A stretch of DNA of 54,111 nucleotides from Phycisphaerales bacterium UBA2421 (GTDB taxonomy: Bacteria; Planctomycetota; Phycisphaerae; Tepidisphaerales; Tepidisphaeraceae). The DNA lies in contig DDRH01000062.1 in NCBI GenBank assembly GCA_002343075.1, positions 141,863 to 195,973 of the forward strand. Direction: 5' to 3'. The notes under the pieces were generated by a model. It made no database searches and was not told the origin of the DNA. It was given only the letters and a program-made list of their open reading frames with translations. Shown here piece by piece: positions 1 to 8,920 of this stretch (the stretch's first letter is position 1; each line of letters opens with the position of its first letter). A program made the position numbers and the translations under genes.

Positions 1-659
1 TCAGCCACGAACTGCGCACGCCCCTCGCCAGTATTCGGGCGTATGTTGAGATGCTGGTAGACGGCGAAGCGACCGACGAGAAGACCCGACGCGATTTCTA
101 CGAGATTATTCAGTCGGAGTCGAATCGCCTGGGGCGATTGATTGACAACATTTTGAGCATCAGCCGGATCGAGTCAGGGCTGGTGAAGGTGAACAAGCAG
201 CCGATCAGCCTTAGTGTCGTGATGAAGGATGCAATTGAAGTCATCGCACCGCAAGCCAAGACCAAGAATATCAGCATCGAAGAGCGTGTTCCTCCGGCGT
301 TCTATCAGACGCTTGCCGATCGGGACATGCTCTATCAGGCGTTACTAAATCTCATGAGCAACTCGGTGAAGTACACGCCCGAGGGCGGCCGGCTCATCAT
401 TGAGACCGTCGTGGATGAATCAGCGAAGAAGGTGGTTGCCAAGATAACTGACAATGGGGTTGGCATTCCGGCAAAGGATCTGCCCATGCTGTTTGGCAAG
501 TTCTTTAGAGTGGAGTCCAACAACAAGATGGCCAGCGGCACCGGCCTTGGCCTTTCGCTCGTAAAGCACATCGTAGAAGGCGTGCATCAGGGAAGAGTGT
601 TTGTGACCAGTGAAGAAGGAAAAGGTAGCACGTTCGGCTTCGAACTGCCGCTTGTTTAG
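1..659 (+). CDS. Sensor histidine kinase, C-terminal part (5' end outside window)
   Basis: The reading frame is open from base 3 and starts inside the HisKA H-box (SHELRTPLASIRAY), so the phospho-accepting histidine is at about base 6 and every sensory domain lies upstream of the window. The HATPase core follows: N-box LLNLMSNSVKYTPEGG, G1 box DNGVGIP, F-box and G2 box GTGLGLSLVKHIVEG. All expected ATP-binding motifs are present, so the visible part looks active. It ends 20 bp before a stand-alone receiver protein, its probable phosphotransfer partner. The first ATG visible (base 51) is internal and is not a start. Input signal and localisation cannot be read from here. Confidence 0.95.
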   Translation, partial: SHELRTPLASIRAYVEMLVDGEATDEKTRRDFYEIIQSESNRLGRLIDNILSISRIESGLVKVNKQPISLSVVMKDAIEVIAPQAKTKNISIEERVPPAFYQTLADRDMLYQALLNLMSNSVKYTPEGGRLIIETVVDESAKKVVAKITDNGVGIPAKDLPMLFGKFFRVESNNKMASGTGLGLSLVKHIVEGVHQGRVFVTSEEGKGSTFGFELPLV

Positions 660-679
660 AGATCAGATGGGAGAAAGCT

Positions 680-1057
680 ATGTCGCAGCGAACCATACTC
701 GTCGCAGATGATGAGTCACACATTCTAAACGTCGTATCGTTGAAACTACGCAACGCGGGTTTCAAGGTGCTGACGGCGAACAATGGCCAGGAGGCATATG
801 ACATTGCCACCGCCGAACATCCCGACTTGTTGATTACGGATTTTCATATGCCTCAGTTGTCTGGGATTGAGCTGTGCAAGAAGTTGAAGGAGTCAGCGGC
901 AACTGCAGGCATTCCGGCCATCATGCTTACGGCAAGAGGCTACAACCTTGAGCCGGGTGATACCGAGCAATCAGGGATTAACCAGCTAATCAGCAAACCC
1001 TTTAGCCCGCGGCAGTTGTTGACTGCGGTGAATGACGTGCTTGGGATTGCAGCCTGA
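680..1057 (+). CDS. Single-domain response regulator (CheY-like receiver)
   Basis: This 125-residue protein is a complete receiver domain and nothing else. It shows the acidic pair (VADDE, residues 9-11), the phospho-acceptor Asp54 in LLITDFHMP, Thr84 in MLTARG and Lys106 in ISKPF. It has no DNA-binding output, so it must act by protein contact. The start ATG at 680 has a GGGAGAAAG ribosome site upstream. It sits 20 bp after the histidine kinase and about 35 bp before a GAF/HD-GYP protein. By position it probably relays the kinase signal to that phosphodiesterase or to the secretion ATPase further down. The partner is inferred from gene order only. Confidence 0.93.
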   Translation: MSQRTILVADDESHILNVVSLKLRNAGFKVLTANNGQEAYDIATAEHPDLLITDFHMPQLSGIELCKKLKESAATAGIPAIMLTARGYNLEPGDTEQSGINQLISKPFSPRQLLTAVNDVLGIAA

Positions 1058-1092
1058 TTAATCGCAAGGAAGGCGATTCGGAGTCATTGACG

Positions 1093-2781
1093 ATGTCCAG
1101 TGCGCGGGTCAACAACAGGATCGAGCCGATTGCGGGTAGCCAGCTGGCACCAGAGGTGCTTGCGCGGCTGGCCGAGCGAGCACGTGCGAGCGGGATCATG
1201 TTCGCCGCCGCATTGCCCGACGGCACGGTGTACTATGCTGACGACTGTTGCGCGGAACTCTTCAAGGGGTATGCTGCAGGGTTGATGCAATCTGTCGGAA
1301 AGCAGGCATCGGAGCAGCACGCGGAAAACGTGTCCGTTGACCGACCGAGTGCTGAGCGAGCGTGCGAGATCGTCCCGGGAGTGCTCACGGCGGCCGAGCC
1401 GTACTCAGATCGGAAGGGTATCGATGGCTTTATCCTCGCGGCGGCGAAATCGGTCGACTTTTCGTTGAATGACCCTGTCATACGCCATGCGGCTCAATTC
1501 GGGCTTGAACTGAATTGGCTGAATCGCCATGCGCAGGTGTTGCCTGGCTATGGCCCCGAGGCATTGTCGTGCCAAGTGCAGGTTCTGCGGCAATCCATCG
1601 AAGACTGCGCCTTGATCAACCGGCAGAAGCGGGAACTGGAGTCGCTTTCGACGCAGTTGTCAAACACCTATGAAGAGTTGTCGCTGATCTATCAACTCTC
1701 CAGCGGGATGAAAGTCAATCGCGCGCCCGCGGACTTCTTCAGGCAGGCCTGCTCCGACGTGATGGGGGTGCTGGACGTGCGCGGGATGGGTGTGGCGCTC
1801 CGAGGCGAAGGTGCGTTGAATCAGCCTCCGACCATCTTCGGCGAGATTAATCCGCAGCCCGGTGAACTCGACCGGCTTACGCAGTATGTGATGGACTGGT
1901 TCGAGAGTGGGAAAAGCGTACTTCTGGTCAATCATCTCCATCGCGACCCGGCACTGAGCTTCTTCGCAGCCTCGGCACGACAGTTGCTTGCTGTGCCCCT
2001 CACGCGCGGCCGACAGCTACTCGGATGCCTCTTCGCGATGGATAAGCGCGTGGATGAATTCAATAGCGTCGATAGCAAGCTTCTGGGAAGCATCGGCGAC
2101 GAGTCGGCGGTCTATCTCGAAAACACCAGTCTGTTTGAAGATGTGCATGAACTTGTAATGGGACTGCTGCACAGCCTCACCTCTGCCGTTGATGCCAAGG
2201 ATGCTTATACCTGTGGCCATAGCGAGCGCGTGGCATTGATCAGCAGGCACCTTGCGCTTGCTGCAGGCATGTCTGAACAGCAAGCCGACCGAATTTATAT
2301 GGCGGGTCTGTTGCATGACGTCGGCAAAATCGGTGTACCCGAAGGTGTGTTGCAGAAAACGGGCAAGCTGACAGCCGAAGAGTTTGAACAGATTAAGCGT
2401 CATCCAGACGTCGGCGCGCGCATTTTGCGAGATATCAAACAAATTGAAGACCTGATTCCCGGTGTGCTTCGCCATCATGAGAGATACGACGGAAAAGGCT
2501 ATCCCGGCGGTCTGGCAGGGGATGCCATTCCTCTAATGGGAAGGATCATCTGTCTTGCCGATTGCTTCGATGCGATGACCTCAAGCCGGACCTATCGCAA
2601 GGCGTTGCCCGTAGAAGTCGCCCTGATGGAGATCCGCCGTTGCGCGGGCACGCAGTTTGATCCGATGCTGGCTGATGCGTTCGTTAAGTTTGAACCTGAT
2701 GAACTTAGGGACCTTCTAAAGAACCATTCGGTATCGCCCCGCCGGATGTTGGCGCAACAGCCTGCACTTCGTGCCGCTTGA
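1093..2781 (+). CDS. GAF / HD-GYP domain protein (probable cyclic-di-GMP phosphodiesterase)
   Basis: HD-GYP proteins hydrolyse cyclic di-GMP. The domain is clear: the HD pair at His408-Asp409 (GLLHDVGKIGVP) and the diagnostic HHERYDGKGYP at residues 461-471. Ahead of it is a GAF-like region (about residues 205-345) preceded by a short heptad-like stretch. The first ~190 residues are not recognised. A TTG at 1087 is in frame, but the ATG at 1093 is preferred because a GGAG lies 9 bases before it. The gene overlaps the longest reading frame of the next gene, while the preferred start of that gene lies 19 bp after this stop. No transmembrane segment is seen, so a cytoplasmic protein is likely. 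Catalysis is inferred from intact motifs. Confidence 0.92.
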   Translation: MSSARVNNRIEPIAGSQLAPEVLARLAERARASGIMFAAALPDGTVYYADDCCAELFKGYAAGLMQSVGKQASEQHAENVSVDRPSAERACEIVPGVLTAAEPYSDRKGIDGFILAAAKSVDFSLNDPVIRHAAQFGLELNWLNRHAQVLPGYGPEALSCQVQVLRQSIEDCALINRQKRELESLSTQLSNTYEELSLIYQLSSGMKVNRAPADFFRQACSDVMGVLDVRGMGVALRGEGALNQPPTIFGEINPQPGELDRLTQYVMDWFESGKSVLLVNHLHRDPALSFFAASARQLLAVPLTRGRQLLGCLFAMDKRVDEFNSVDSKLLGSIGDESAVYLENTSLFEDVHELVMGLLHSLTSAVDAKDAYTCGHSERVALISRHLALAAGMSEQQADRIYMAGLLHDVGKIGVPEGVLQKTGKLTAEEFEQIKRHPDVGARILRDIKQIEDLIPGVLRHHERYDGKGYPGGLAGDAIPLMGRIICLADCFDAMTSSRTYRKALPVEVALMEIRRCAGTQFDPMLADAFVKFEPDELRDLLKNHSVSPRRMLAQQPALRAA

Positions 2782-2800
2782 ACGACTGCGAGAGACTGTT

Positions 2801-3139
2801 ATGGCAGTAAAATGTGATGAATATAACAAAGTGTGCGTTCTGACACTCGCAGGTGATCTGGCGGGCGACGAGAACACGCTCGTGCAGAACCAGATGGAAG
2901 CGATGATCGAGACGCGCCACCTTGCCGATTTTGTCGTTGATTTTGAGAAATGCCATTTTATCGACAGCAAGGGCCTTTCCACCCTGCTCTGGGCCAAGCG
3001 GCGGTGTGAAGACCTCTTTGGCCAATTCAAGCTCGCCAATCTTGACGACAACTGCCGCAAAATCCTTGAAATCACACGACTTAGCCATCGTTTTGAGTCG
3101 CACAACGGCCTCGAGAGCGCGCTGAAAACGATGTCATAA
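2801..3139 (+). CDS. STAS-domain protein (anti-sigma factor antagonist-like)
   Basis: This 112-residue protein is a lone STAS domain of the SpoIIAA/RsbV type. The phosphorylatable-serine motif is present as FIDSKGLSTLLW, in the usual place after the third strand, and the C-terminal helix region (LANLDDNCRKILEITRL) fits. A GTG at 2771 would add ten residues and overlap the HD-GYP gene; the ATG at 2801 is preferred because GAGAG lies 6 bases upstream and the STAS core begins straight after. No RsbW-like kinase or sigma factor is adjacent, so in this operon it more likely works in partner switching with the signalling proteins upstream. That role is inference. Confidence 0.88.
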   Translation: MAVKCDEYNKVCVLTLAGDLAGDENTLVQNQMEAMIETRHLADFVVDFEKCHFIDSKGLSTLLWAKRRCEDLFGQFKLANLDDNCRKILEITRLSHRFESHNGLESALKTMS

Positions 3140-3180
3140 GTAAACGCCCGCGGGTGACACGCATTCGCGGCAAGATAACC

Positions 3181-4887
3181 ATGGTCGCCACTACAACAGC
3201 ACGAAAACCTCTTGGCCAGCTCCTGCTCGACAGCGGGCTCGTCACCGCTGAGCAGCTTGAACTCGTGCTGCAGGAGCAGAAGAAGCACAACCATCAAAAG
3301 TTGCTTGGTGAGCTGCTGGTTGAATTGCAGATTTGTAGCGATGACCAGATCACCGAAGCGCTGGCGAGCGCCTACGGTGTACCTTACGCGCGCATCAGCC
3401 CTAAACTGGCAGATGCACAAACGATCGCACTTCTTCCAAAGGAGTTTCTTGAGAAGCATCAGGTACTTCCGCTGTTTCTCGTCGAGAACGTGCTGACGGT
3501 TGCCGTCAGCGAGCCGGCCAATCTCTTTCTTCTCGAAGAAATCGAACGAATCAGCGGGTTCTCGGTGCAACTCGTTGCGGCGACAGCGCGTGATATCAAG
3601 AGCACCTTGCAAACCTATCTTCCCAATGACAAGGTCTTTGTCATTGATGAGATCATGGACGATGCCAAGCTCGAAGAGTTCACGCTCATCGAGGAGAAGA
3701 TTGAAGACATTGGCGATCTGAAAGAGGCGGCCGGCGATTCGCCCGTCATTAAGCTGGTGAACTACATTGTGTACACCGCTGTTCGGGAGGGTGCCAGCGA
3801 CGTTCACATCGAGCCCAACGAGAGCGCGCTTCGAATTCGCCTTCGAGTTGACGGCCGACTAGTCGAGAAAATGCGACCGCCGGCGATGATGGCGTCGGCG
3901 GTCGCCAGCCGAATCAAGATCATGGCCGGCCTGGACATCTCCGAACGCCGCCTGCCCCAGGACGGCGGCATTCATGTGATGATGGATAAACGCCCGGTCG
4001 ACCTTCGTGTGAGCACGATGCCGGGGCGCCACGGCGAGAAAGTCGTCATTCGTATCATCGATAACGATAAGGCGAGCGTAAATCTGGAGAAGCTCGGCTT
4101 CGGCGTCGATACGCTCAAGGAATGGCGGCGACTCATCAACCTCCCACACGGCATCTTGCTCGTCACCGGGCCCACCGGCAGCGGCAAGACGACGTCGCTC
4201 TATGCGGCGCTCAAAGAGATAAATGTTGATGATGTCAACATTTGCACGATCGAAGACCCGGTTGAATACAACCTTGCAGGTGTGAATCAGTTTCAGGTAA
4301 ACGAGCGAGCCGGCTTTACTTTTGCCAGCGCGCTCCGCTCGCTATTGCGGCAAGACCCCGATGTCATCATGGTGGGCGAGATTCGCGATGGCGAGACCGC
4401 TAGGCTGGCGACGCAGGGCGCGCTCACCGGGCACATGGTGCTCAGTACACTGCACACCAACGACGCGCCCGGCGCGATCACCCGGCTGATTAACCTTGGC
4501 ATCGAACCCTATCTCGTGGCAGCGAGCGTTACAGGCGTTCTAGCGCAGCGGCTGGTGCGCAAGCTATGCCCGCAGTGCCGTCAGCCGTATACACCGGCGC
4601 CGAATGAATTGCGCATTCTCGAAAGAACCGTCGGTGCCGTAGAAAAGCTCTACAAGCCTGTCGGCTGCTCTGCTTGCAGAAATCTTGGCTTTGTTGGCCG
4701 AATTGGCATCTATGAACTTTTTGCGCCGACCGACGAGATGTATGAGATGATTGCCAATGGCGCTACGCTTCACAATCTAAAAGTCATGGCCAAGAAGGGT
4801 GGAATGCTTTCGCTACGCGATGATGGCATGGAAAAAGTGCGCTCTGGAATCACCACCCTTGAAGAGGTGTATCGGGCGACCGCGTAG
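3181..4887 (+). CDS. Type II secretion / type IV pilus assembly ATPase (GspE/PilB family)
   Basis: The motor ATPase that powers pseudopilus or pilus polymerisation, and a cytoplasmic hexamer in this family. Counted from 3181, the N-terminal MshEN-type domain (GQLLLDSGLVTAEQLE) covers roughly residues 10-150. The Walker A motif GPTGSGKT is at 330-337, Walker B DVIMVGE at 394-400, and the two zinc-binding CxxC pairs at Cys463/466 and Cys496/499. MshEN domains in this family can bind cyclic di-GMP, which fits the HD-GYP gene two places upstream. A GTG at 3154 would give 9 more residues, but the ATG at 3181 leads directly into the family-typical N-terminus. The gspF-type gene follows after 42 bp. 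Confidence 0.95.
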   Translation: MVATTTARKPLGQLLLDSGLVTAEQLELVLQEQKKHNHQKLLGELLVELQICSDDQITEALASAYGVPYARISPKLADAQTIALLPKEFLEKHQVLPLFLVENVLTVAVSEPANLFLLEEIERISGFSVQLVAATARDIKSTLQTYLPNDKVFVIDEIMDDAKLEEFTLIEEKIEDIGDLKEAAGDSPVIKLVNYIVYTAVREGASDVHIEPNESALRIRLRVDGRLVEKMRPPAMMASAVASRIKIMAGLDISERRLPQDGGIHVMMDKRPVDLRVSTMPGRHGEKVVIRIIDNDKASVNLEKLGFGVDTLKEWRRLINLPHGILLVTGPTGSGKTTSLYAALKEINVDDVNICTIEDPVEYNLAGVNQFQVNERAGFTFASALRSLLRQDPDVIMVGEIRDGETARLATQGALTGHMVLSTLHTNDAPGAITRLINLGIEPYLVAASVTGVLAQRLVRKLCPQCRQPYTPAPNELRILERTVGAVEKLYKPVGCSACRNLGFVGRIGIYELFAPTDEMYEMIANGATLHNLKVMAKKGGMLSLRDDGMEKVRSGITTLEEVYRATA

Positions 4888-4929
4888 GCGGCGTTGGCCG
4901 CGAGTTGTATGAAGTACTGATGTAGGACG

Positions 4930-6150
4930 ATGCCGAACTATTCCTTTACCGCTCGCGACGAATCCGGCAGCATGACTACCGGTGCGATGACCGCGGCATC
5001 ACGCGAAGATGTGCAGAAGGCGCTGCGCAGTGAAGGGAAGTATCCAATCACCATCAGGGAAGCCGGTGAAGCAGGCGTCACGACGACGATGGCGCGGGCG
5101 GCAGGGGGGATCAAGGTCACGCGCAAGGAACTGATCCATCTATCGACACAAATGTCGATCATGCTGGAAACCGGCGTCACCCTCAGCGAAGCGCTCGACA
5201 CGATTGGCAGGCAAGCAAAGAACCCAAAGTACAAGGCCCTTACCTCGGAACTAAGCCAGGCCATTCAAGGCGGCGGCGACTTCTCGGCGGCGATCAGTCG
5301 ACACCCTCGGTCGTTCCCCCGGTTATACATCTCACTCATGCGGGCGGCGGAGCGCAGCGGGATGATGTCGAAGATGCTCCAGCGCGCGACCGCATACCTT
5401 CGCGATGAGCAGGAGATCATCCGCCGCGTAAAGGGTGCCGTGACCTATCCGGCGATCATGCTCGGATTTGCGGTCTTGACTACTACATTTCTGCTCGCAT
5501 TTGTACTGCCACGCTTTGCCACCATCTATTCCAACAAGGGTGCCTCGCTTCCTGTACCCACGCGCATTCTCATGGCGATGAGTAACTTTCTCGTCCACCA
5601 CTGGCTGCCGATACTCCTCGGCCTCGCGGCGGCGACATTTGGCATTTGGATGCTCATGCGATCAGAGGCGGGACGGCGCGGCTGGCACGTTGCTCAACTT
5701 AGGCTCCCGGTCTTTGGTTCGGTCTTCCGCCAGCTAAATGTCTCACGTGGGTTGCGCATGATGGGCACGCTTAGCGGGTCGGGTGTAAACCTCCTCGATT
5801 GCGTGGAGAACACCATCGACGCCACCACCAACGCCTGCTACCGCGACATGTGGACGCGGGTCTCCCAGCGGATTAAGCAGGGGAAGCCGATGAGCGAAGA
5901 ACTGGGATCGACCGCTCTTGTGCCTCCCGATGTCGCGCAGATGCTGCATAGCGGTGAACATAGCGGGAAGCTCGCTATTGTGATGGAGCAAGTCGCCGTC
6001 TACTCCGAGGCCGAGCTAAAAGAAAAGATCACCGAACTCACCCGCTACATTGAGCCAGCCATGATCATCATCATGGGTCTGATCATCGGCGGGGTGGCGC
6101 TGGCGTTGATGTTGCCGGTATTCACCATGGGCAAGGTCATCGCCAGCTAA
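4930..6150 (+). CDS. Type II secretion / type IV pilus inner-membrane platform protein (GspF/PilC family)
   Basis: A 406-residue integral membrane protein with the family plan: an N-terminal leader (MPNYSFTARDESG), two repeated T2SF domains (about 70-195 and 275-395), and hydrophobic segments near residues 170-195, 220-240 and at the C-terminus (MIIIMGLIIGGVALALMLPVF). Length and domain order are normal. It forms the platform on which the preceding ATPase acts. No pseudopilin, secretin or other gsp gene is next to it; the gene downstream is convergent. The operon therefore carries only the motor half of the machine, and the rest must be elsewhere. The stop overlaps the convergent gene by 4 bp. 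Confidence 0.95.
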   Translation: MPNYSFTARDESGSMTTGAMTAASREDVQKALRSEGKYPITIREAGEAGVTTTMARAAGGIKVTRKELIHLSTQMSIMLETGVTLSEALDTIGRQAKNPKYKALTSELSQAIQGGGDFSAAISRHPRSFPRLYISLMRAAERSGMMSKMLQRATAYLRDEQEIIRRVKGAVTYPAIMLGFAVLTTTFLLAFVLPRFATIYSNKGASLPVPTRILMAMSNFLVHHWLPILLGLAAATFGIWMLMRSEAGRRGWHVAQLRLPVFGSVFRQLNVSRGLRMMGTLSGSGVNLLDCVENTIDATTNACYRDMWTRVSQRIKQGKPMSEELGSTALVPPDVAQMLHSGEHSGKLAIVMEQVAVYSEAELKEKITELTRYIEPAMIIIMGLIIGGVALALMLPVFTMGKVIAS

Positions 6151-7016
6151 ATCAACTTGCGCAAGTACTCCAGCCCTAGTCGAATCGCCATTGTCGGCTC
6201 TTCCATCCCTTCAAACTCAAGGCTCAGCCACTGGTCATAGCCCGCTGCCTTTAACAGCTTGATCTGGGCCGGAATGTCGATCGTGCCATGCCCCACAATC
6301 GCCCCGCGGAGGGCAATTGCTGTCGGTGTGGCGAACCAACCGGTTGGCGGCATGCGATCCTTCGGCCGCACATGGAAGTCCTTCACATGCGCCATCTGCG
6401 CAAACTTTGCCAGGCGCTTAACCGCTTTCACCGGGTCATCGTTTACGCAAAGAAAGTTCCCCATGTCGATTGTCAGGCCAAAATTCGCGTGCTTTGCCGC
6501 CTTAAGCAGCGCCTCCACGCGCACTGCGGCCTGCATGAAGAACCCATGATTTTCCAGGCTTGTGCGGATTCGTTTCGTCGCGGCATAGTCCGCGACCTCA
6601 CGGATCGCCGGAACGACGTGCTTCACCGCATTCTCAAACGTTTTGGCGCCGCCAACCCCAGCACTATGCTCGCCATACCCGCGGGTCACATCGTGACGCA
6701 TCGTCGTCACGCCCAATTCTGCGGCGATGTCGACGTGCTCCTTCAGCTTCGAAATCTCGTGCCGTTGTGTCTCGGCCCCCACCAGTAGTTCCGCGCCCAC
6801 GCAATAGCTCACCACCGTTAAGCCTGCCTTTTGGGCCACCTTGACCAGCTTGGCGGCTCGTCGAATCGGTGATGCGTCGGGCTTGTAAGGATCAAATCCG
6901 GCAAACTCAACCCCCGAAACACCGAAGTCGGCGATCTGCTCGACCGCTGCTTCGAGGCTTTTGTTTCCTTCCCGCATCCATCGCCAAAGTGAGTATGTAC
7001 TGACTGCGAGTTGCAT
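6147..7016 (-). CDS. Sugar phosphate isomerase/epimerase family protein (xylose-isomerase-like TIM barrel)
   Basis: A 289-residue AP-endonuclease-2/xylose-isomerase-like barrel. Conserved metal-site segments are visible: VSGVEFAGF near the N-terminus, SLENHGFFM, LTIDMGNFL, HVKDFHVRP and LSLEFEGMEEP near the end, which supply the Glu, Asp, His and Glu ligands of this fold. The start at 7016 is chosen over one 18 codons upstream because a GGAGG lies 4 bases before it and the protein then begins MQLAVSTYSLWRW as the family does. There is no Tat or Sec signal. It is convergent with the gspF-like gene and follows the tsf terminator, so it is a separate unit. The substrate cannot be told from sequence. 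Confidence 0.85.
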   Translation of the reverse strand: MQLAVSTYSLWRWMREGNKSLEAAVEQIADFGVSGVEFAGFDPYKPDASPIRRAAKLVKVAQKAGLTVVSYCVGAELLVGAETQRHEISKLKEHVDIAAELGVTTMRHDVTRGYGEHSAGVGGAKTFENAVKHVVPAIREVADYAATKRIRTSLENHGFFMQAAVRVEALLKAAKHANFGLTIDMGNFLCVNDDPVKAVKRLAKFAQMAHVKDFHVRPKDRMPPTGWFATPTAIALRGAIVGHGTIDIPAQIKLLKAAGYDQWLSLEFEGMEEPTMAIRLGLEYLRKLI

Positions 7017-7063
7017 CAATCCTCCAGAAACCGTGGCGCACGAGTGGTGCTGCAAAAAAGGGA

Positions 7064-7093
7064 AAGGCACGAACTGTTTTCACTTCGTGCCTT
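7064..7093 (-). terminator. Rho-independent terminator after tsf
   Basis: A perfect 10-bp inverted repeat (AAGGCACGAA / TTCGTGCCTT) with a 10-nt loop lies 29 bp past the tsf stop. Read on the minus strand it is followed by a T-rich tract at about 7053-7063, the layout of an intrinsic terminator. Confidence 0.8.
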
Positions 7094-7121
7094 CGTACCC
7101 AGATGCTGTCGTGCCTCAGTG

Positions 7122-7934
7122 TTAACGACCCACTTCAACCAGTTCATACTTAACCAGTTCCGCGCCGCTGTTCTTCAGCATGGCGCTGACGCTACCCTTA
7201 AATGCCTGGGCGTTGAAGAACTCCTGGTCGAGCAGAACGCGCTCTGCGAAGAACGCGTTGAGCTTTCCTTCGGCGATTTTCTCGGCGATCTGCTGCGGCT
7301 TGCCGGTTGCCTTGGCCTGTTCAACCGCAAGCTCGCGTTCCTTCGCCACGAGGTCCGCAGGGACGGCGTCGCGAGTCATGCCCAGTGGCTTGGCAAATGC
7401 GATGTGCCCACCCAGGCTCTTGATCAGGTCGTCGTTCACCTTGCCGTTGAGGCTCAGAAGAACGGCAATCTTGTTTGTGATGCTGTAGATGTACGCCCCG
7501 GCCGCGCCGCCGGGGTTGTTCACCGCGACTGCCTTGCCGAGTTGGACATTCTCCCCGGTCGTCTGCGCGACGGCGGTGAGATTAGCCTTGATTTCGGCGT
7601 CTTCCATCAGATTCGCCGTCGGGTCTTTCAGCAGCTTGGCGACTGCGGCGTCGAGAATCTTCAACACCGGGTCGCTCTTAGCGGTGAAATCGGTATTGCA
7701 ATGCACGCTTACCGCTGCGGCGGTTTTGCCATCGTTGGAGACACCCACTTGCACGCGGCCTTCGCTCGTGGCTCGCTCTGTGATGCTCGACTTCACACCC
7801 TTTTTGCGAAACTCTTCAATGGCCTTACCCAGGTCGCCGCCTGTTTCGACCAGCATCTTCTTGCACTCCATCATGCCTTGGCCGGTCTTGGCACGAAGCT
7901 CATTTACCTGCGAGGCAGTAATCGTAGCGGACAT
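7122..7934 (-). CDS. tsf: Elongation factor Ts
   Basis: The nucleotide-exchange factor for EF-Tu. The N-terminal UBA-like domain (residues 4-50: VNELRAKTGQGMMECKKML) and the TDF signature in HCNTDFTAKSDP are clear, and the rest matches the EF-Ts core in length and order. Two ATGs are adjacent (7937 and 7934). The AGGAG is only 3 bases from the first and 6 from the second, so 7934 is the likelier start, giving 270 residues. It follows rpsB on the same strand, the classical order, with a structured 143-bp spacer between them, and it ends at a clear terminator. Confidence 0.97.
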   Translation of the reverse strand: MSATITASQVNELRAKTGQGMMECKKMLVETGGDLGKAIEEFRKKGVKSSITERATSEGRVQVGVSNDGKTAAAVSVHCNTDFTAKSDPVLKILDAAVAKLLKDPTANLMEDAEIKANLTAVAQTTGENVQLGKAVAVNNPGGAAGAYIYSITNKIAVLLSLNGKVNDDLIKSLGGHIAFAKPLGMTRDAVPADLVAKERELAVEQAKATGKPQQIAEKIAEGKLNAFFAERVLLDQEFFNAQAFKGSVSAMLKNSGAELVKYELVEVGR

Positions 7935-7967
7935 CATTATCTCCTATAGCTTTCAGTTGATACAAAC

Positions 7968-8061
7968 CGCGGAGGCCCAGAGGAAGGACTGTGCTGTCCT
8001 TGGACTCTGGATGAGTCTCCGCGACCTCTGCACCGCTCGCAGTACGAATCTCTGCGGTGCA
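7968..8061 (-). other. Strongly structured spacer between rpsB and tsf
   Basis: Two hairpins fill this spacer. The larger spans 7968-8023 and has three stacked stems: CGCGGAG/CTCCGCG, CCAGAG/CTCTGG and AAGGAC/GTCCTT, closed by a 6-nt loop. The smaller pairs 8029-8036 (TGCACCGC) with 8054-8061. Neither has a T-tract on the transcribed strand, so they may be attenuation or RNA-processing elements, or a degenerate palindromic repeat of the CGCAGAG kind. No open reading frame is supported here. Confidence 0.55.
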
Positions 8062-8077
8062 AAAACTGGAATGTTGG

Positions 8078-8920
8078 TTACGCCGTTGCCGCCGCCACGG
8101 TTTCCGACGGGGGCTCGATCGTGCCTGCGGTTTCGGGGGCTTCTTTGTCGCTCTCGGCTGCAAACTGCGAGCGCGAGCTGCGCTTCTTCGGCTTTTGAAC
8201 CTCTTCGCCCTTTAGCTCATTGGCGCCGCGACCCTGCTTTCCTTCGATTGCCGCTTCGGCCAGTTCGCGAACGATCACTTCAACGGCGCGCATCGCGTCA
8301 TCGTTGCCCGGAATGGGAAGGTCGATCAAGTCGGGATCGCTATCAGTATCGATCAGCGCGATCGTCTTCACGCCCAGCTTCTTGGCTTCCTTTACCGCAA
8401 TGTGTTCGCGGCGGGTGTCGATGATGAACATCAGCCCGGGCATCTTTTCCATTTTGCGGATGCCTTCGAGGTTGGCCTTGATCTTGTCCTTCTCGCGGCC
8501 GAGCGTGCTCTTCATCTTCTTGCTGTAGTTCTCAATCGCACCGGTCTCCCAGAGCTTTTCCAACTCCTCGAGTCGCTTCAGGCGTTTGCGGATGGTGGTG
8601 AAGTTGGTGAGCGTTCCGCCGAGCCATCGTTCGCACACGAAGTGCATGCCGCACCGCGCGGCTTCTTCCTGCACGGCGTGGCGGGCCTGTCGCTTGGTGC
8701 CGACAAACAGCACGTCTTTCCCGCTGGCAACGGTGTTTTGAATGAGCTTCTTGGCGCGAAGCAGGCCTTTGACCGTTTCGCGCACGTCGATAATGTGAAT
8801 GTTATTCCGCTTGCCGTGGATGTAGGGCTGCATCTTCGGATTCCACCGGCTTACGCGGTGACCAAAGTGTACGCCAGCATCCACCAATGCCTTCACCAAT
8901 TCTGCCTGAGACAACGCCAT
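8078..8920 (-). CDS. rpsB: 30S ribosomal protein S2
   Basis: An S2 protein of 280 residues. The signature segments are intact: HFGHRVSRWNPKM near residue 20, the coiled-coil region LKRLEELEKLWETG, MEKMPGLMFIIDTRREHIAVKEA, and the IPGNDDAMRAVEVIV segment near the end of the conserved core. After about residue 235 comes a low-complexity tail rich in Lys, Glu, Ser and Ala, about 40 residues beyond the usual end. The start at 8920 has AAAGGAC upstream. It is the first gene of the rpsB-tsf pair. Confidence 0.97.
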   Translation of the reverse strand: MALSQAELVKALVDAGVHFGHRVSRWNPKMQPYIHGKRNNIHIIDVRETVKGLLRAKKLIQNTVASGKDVLFVGTKRQARHAVQEEAARCGMHFVCERWLGGTLTNFTTIRKRLKRLEELEKLWETGAIENYSKKMKSTLGREKDKIKANLEGIRKMEKMPGLMFIIDTRREHIAVKEAKKLGVKTIALIDTDSDPDLIDLPIPGNDDAMRAVEVIVRELAEAAIEGKQGRGANELKGEEVQKPKKRSSRSQFAAESDKEAPETAGTIEPPSETVAAATA

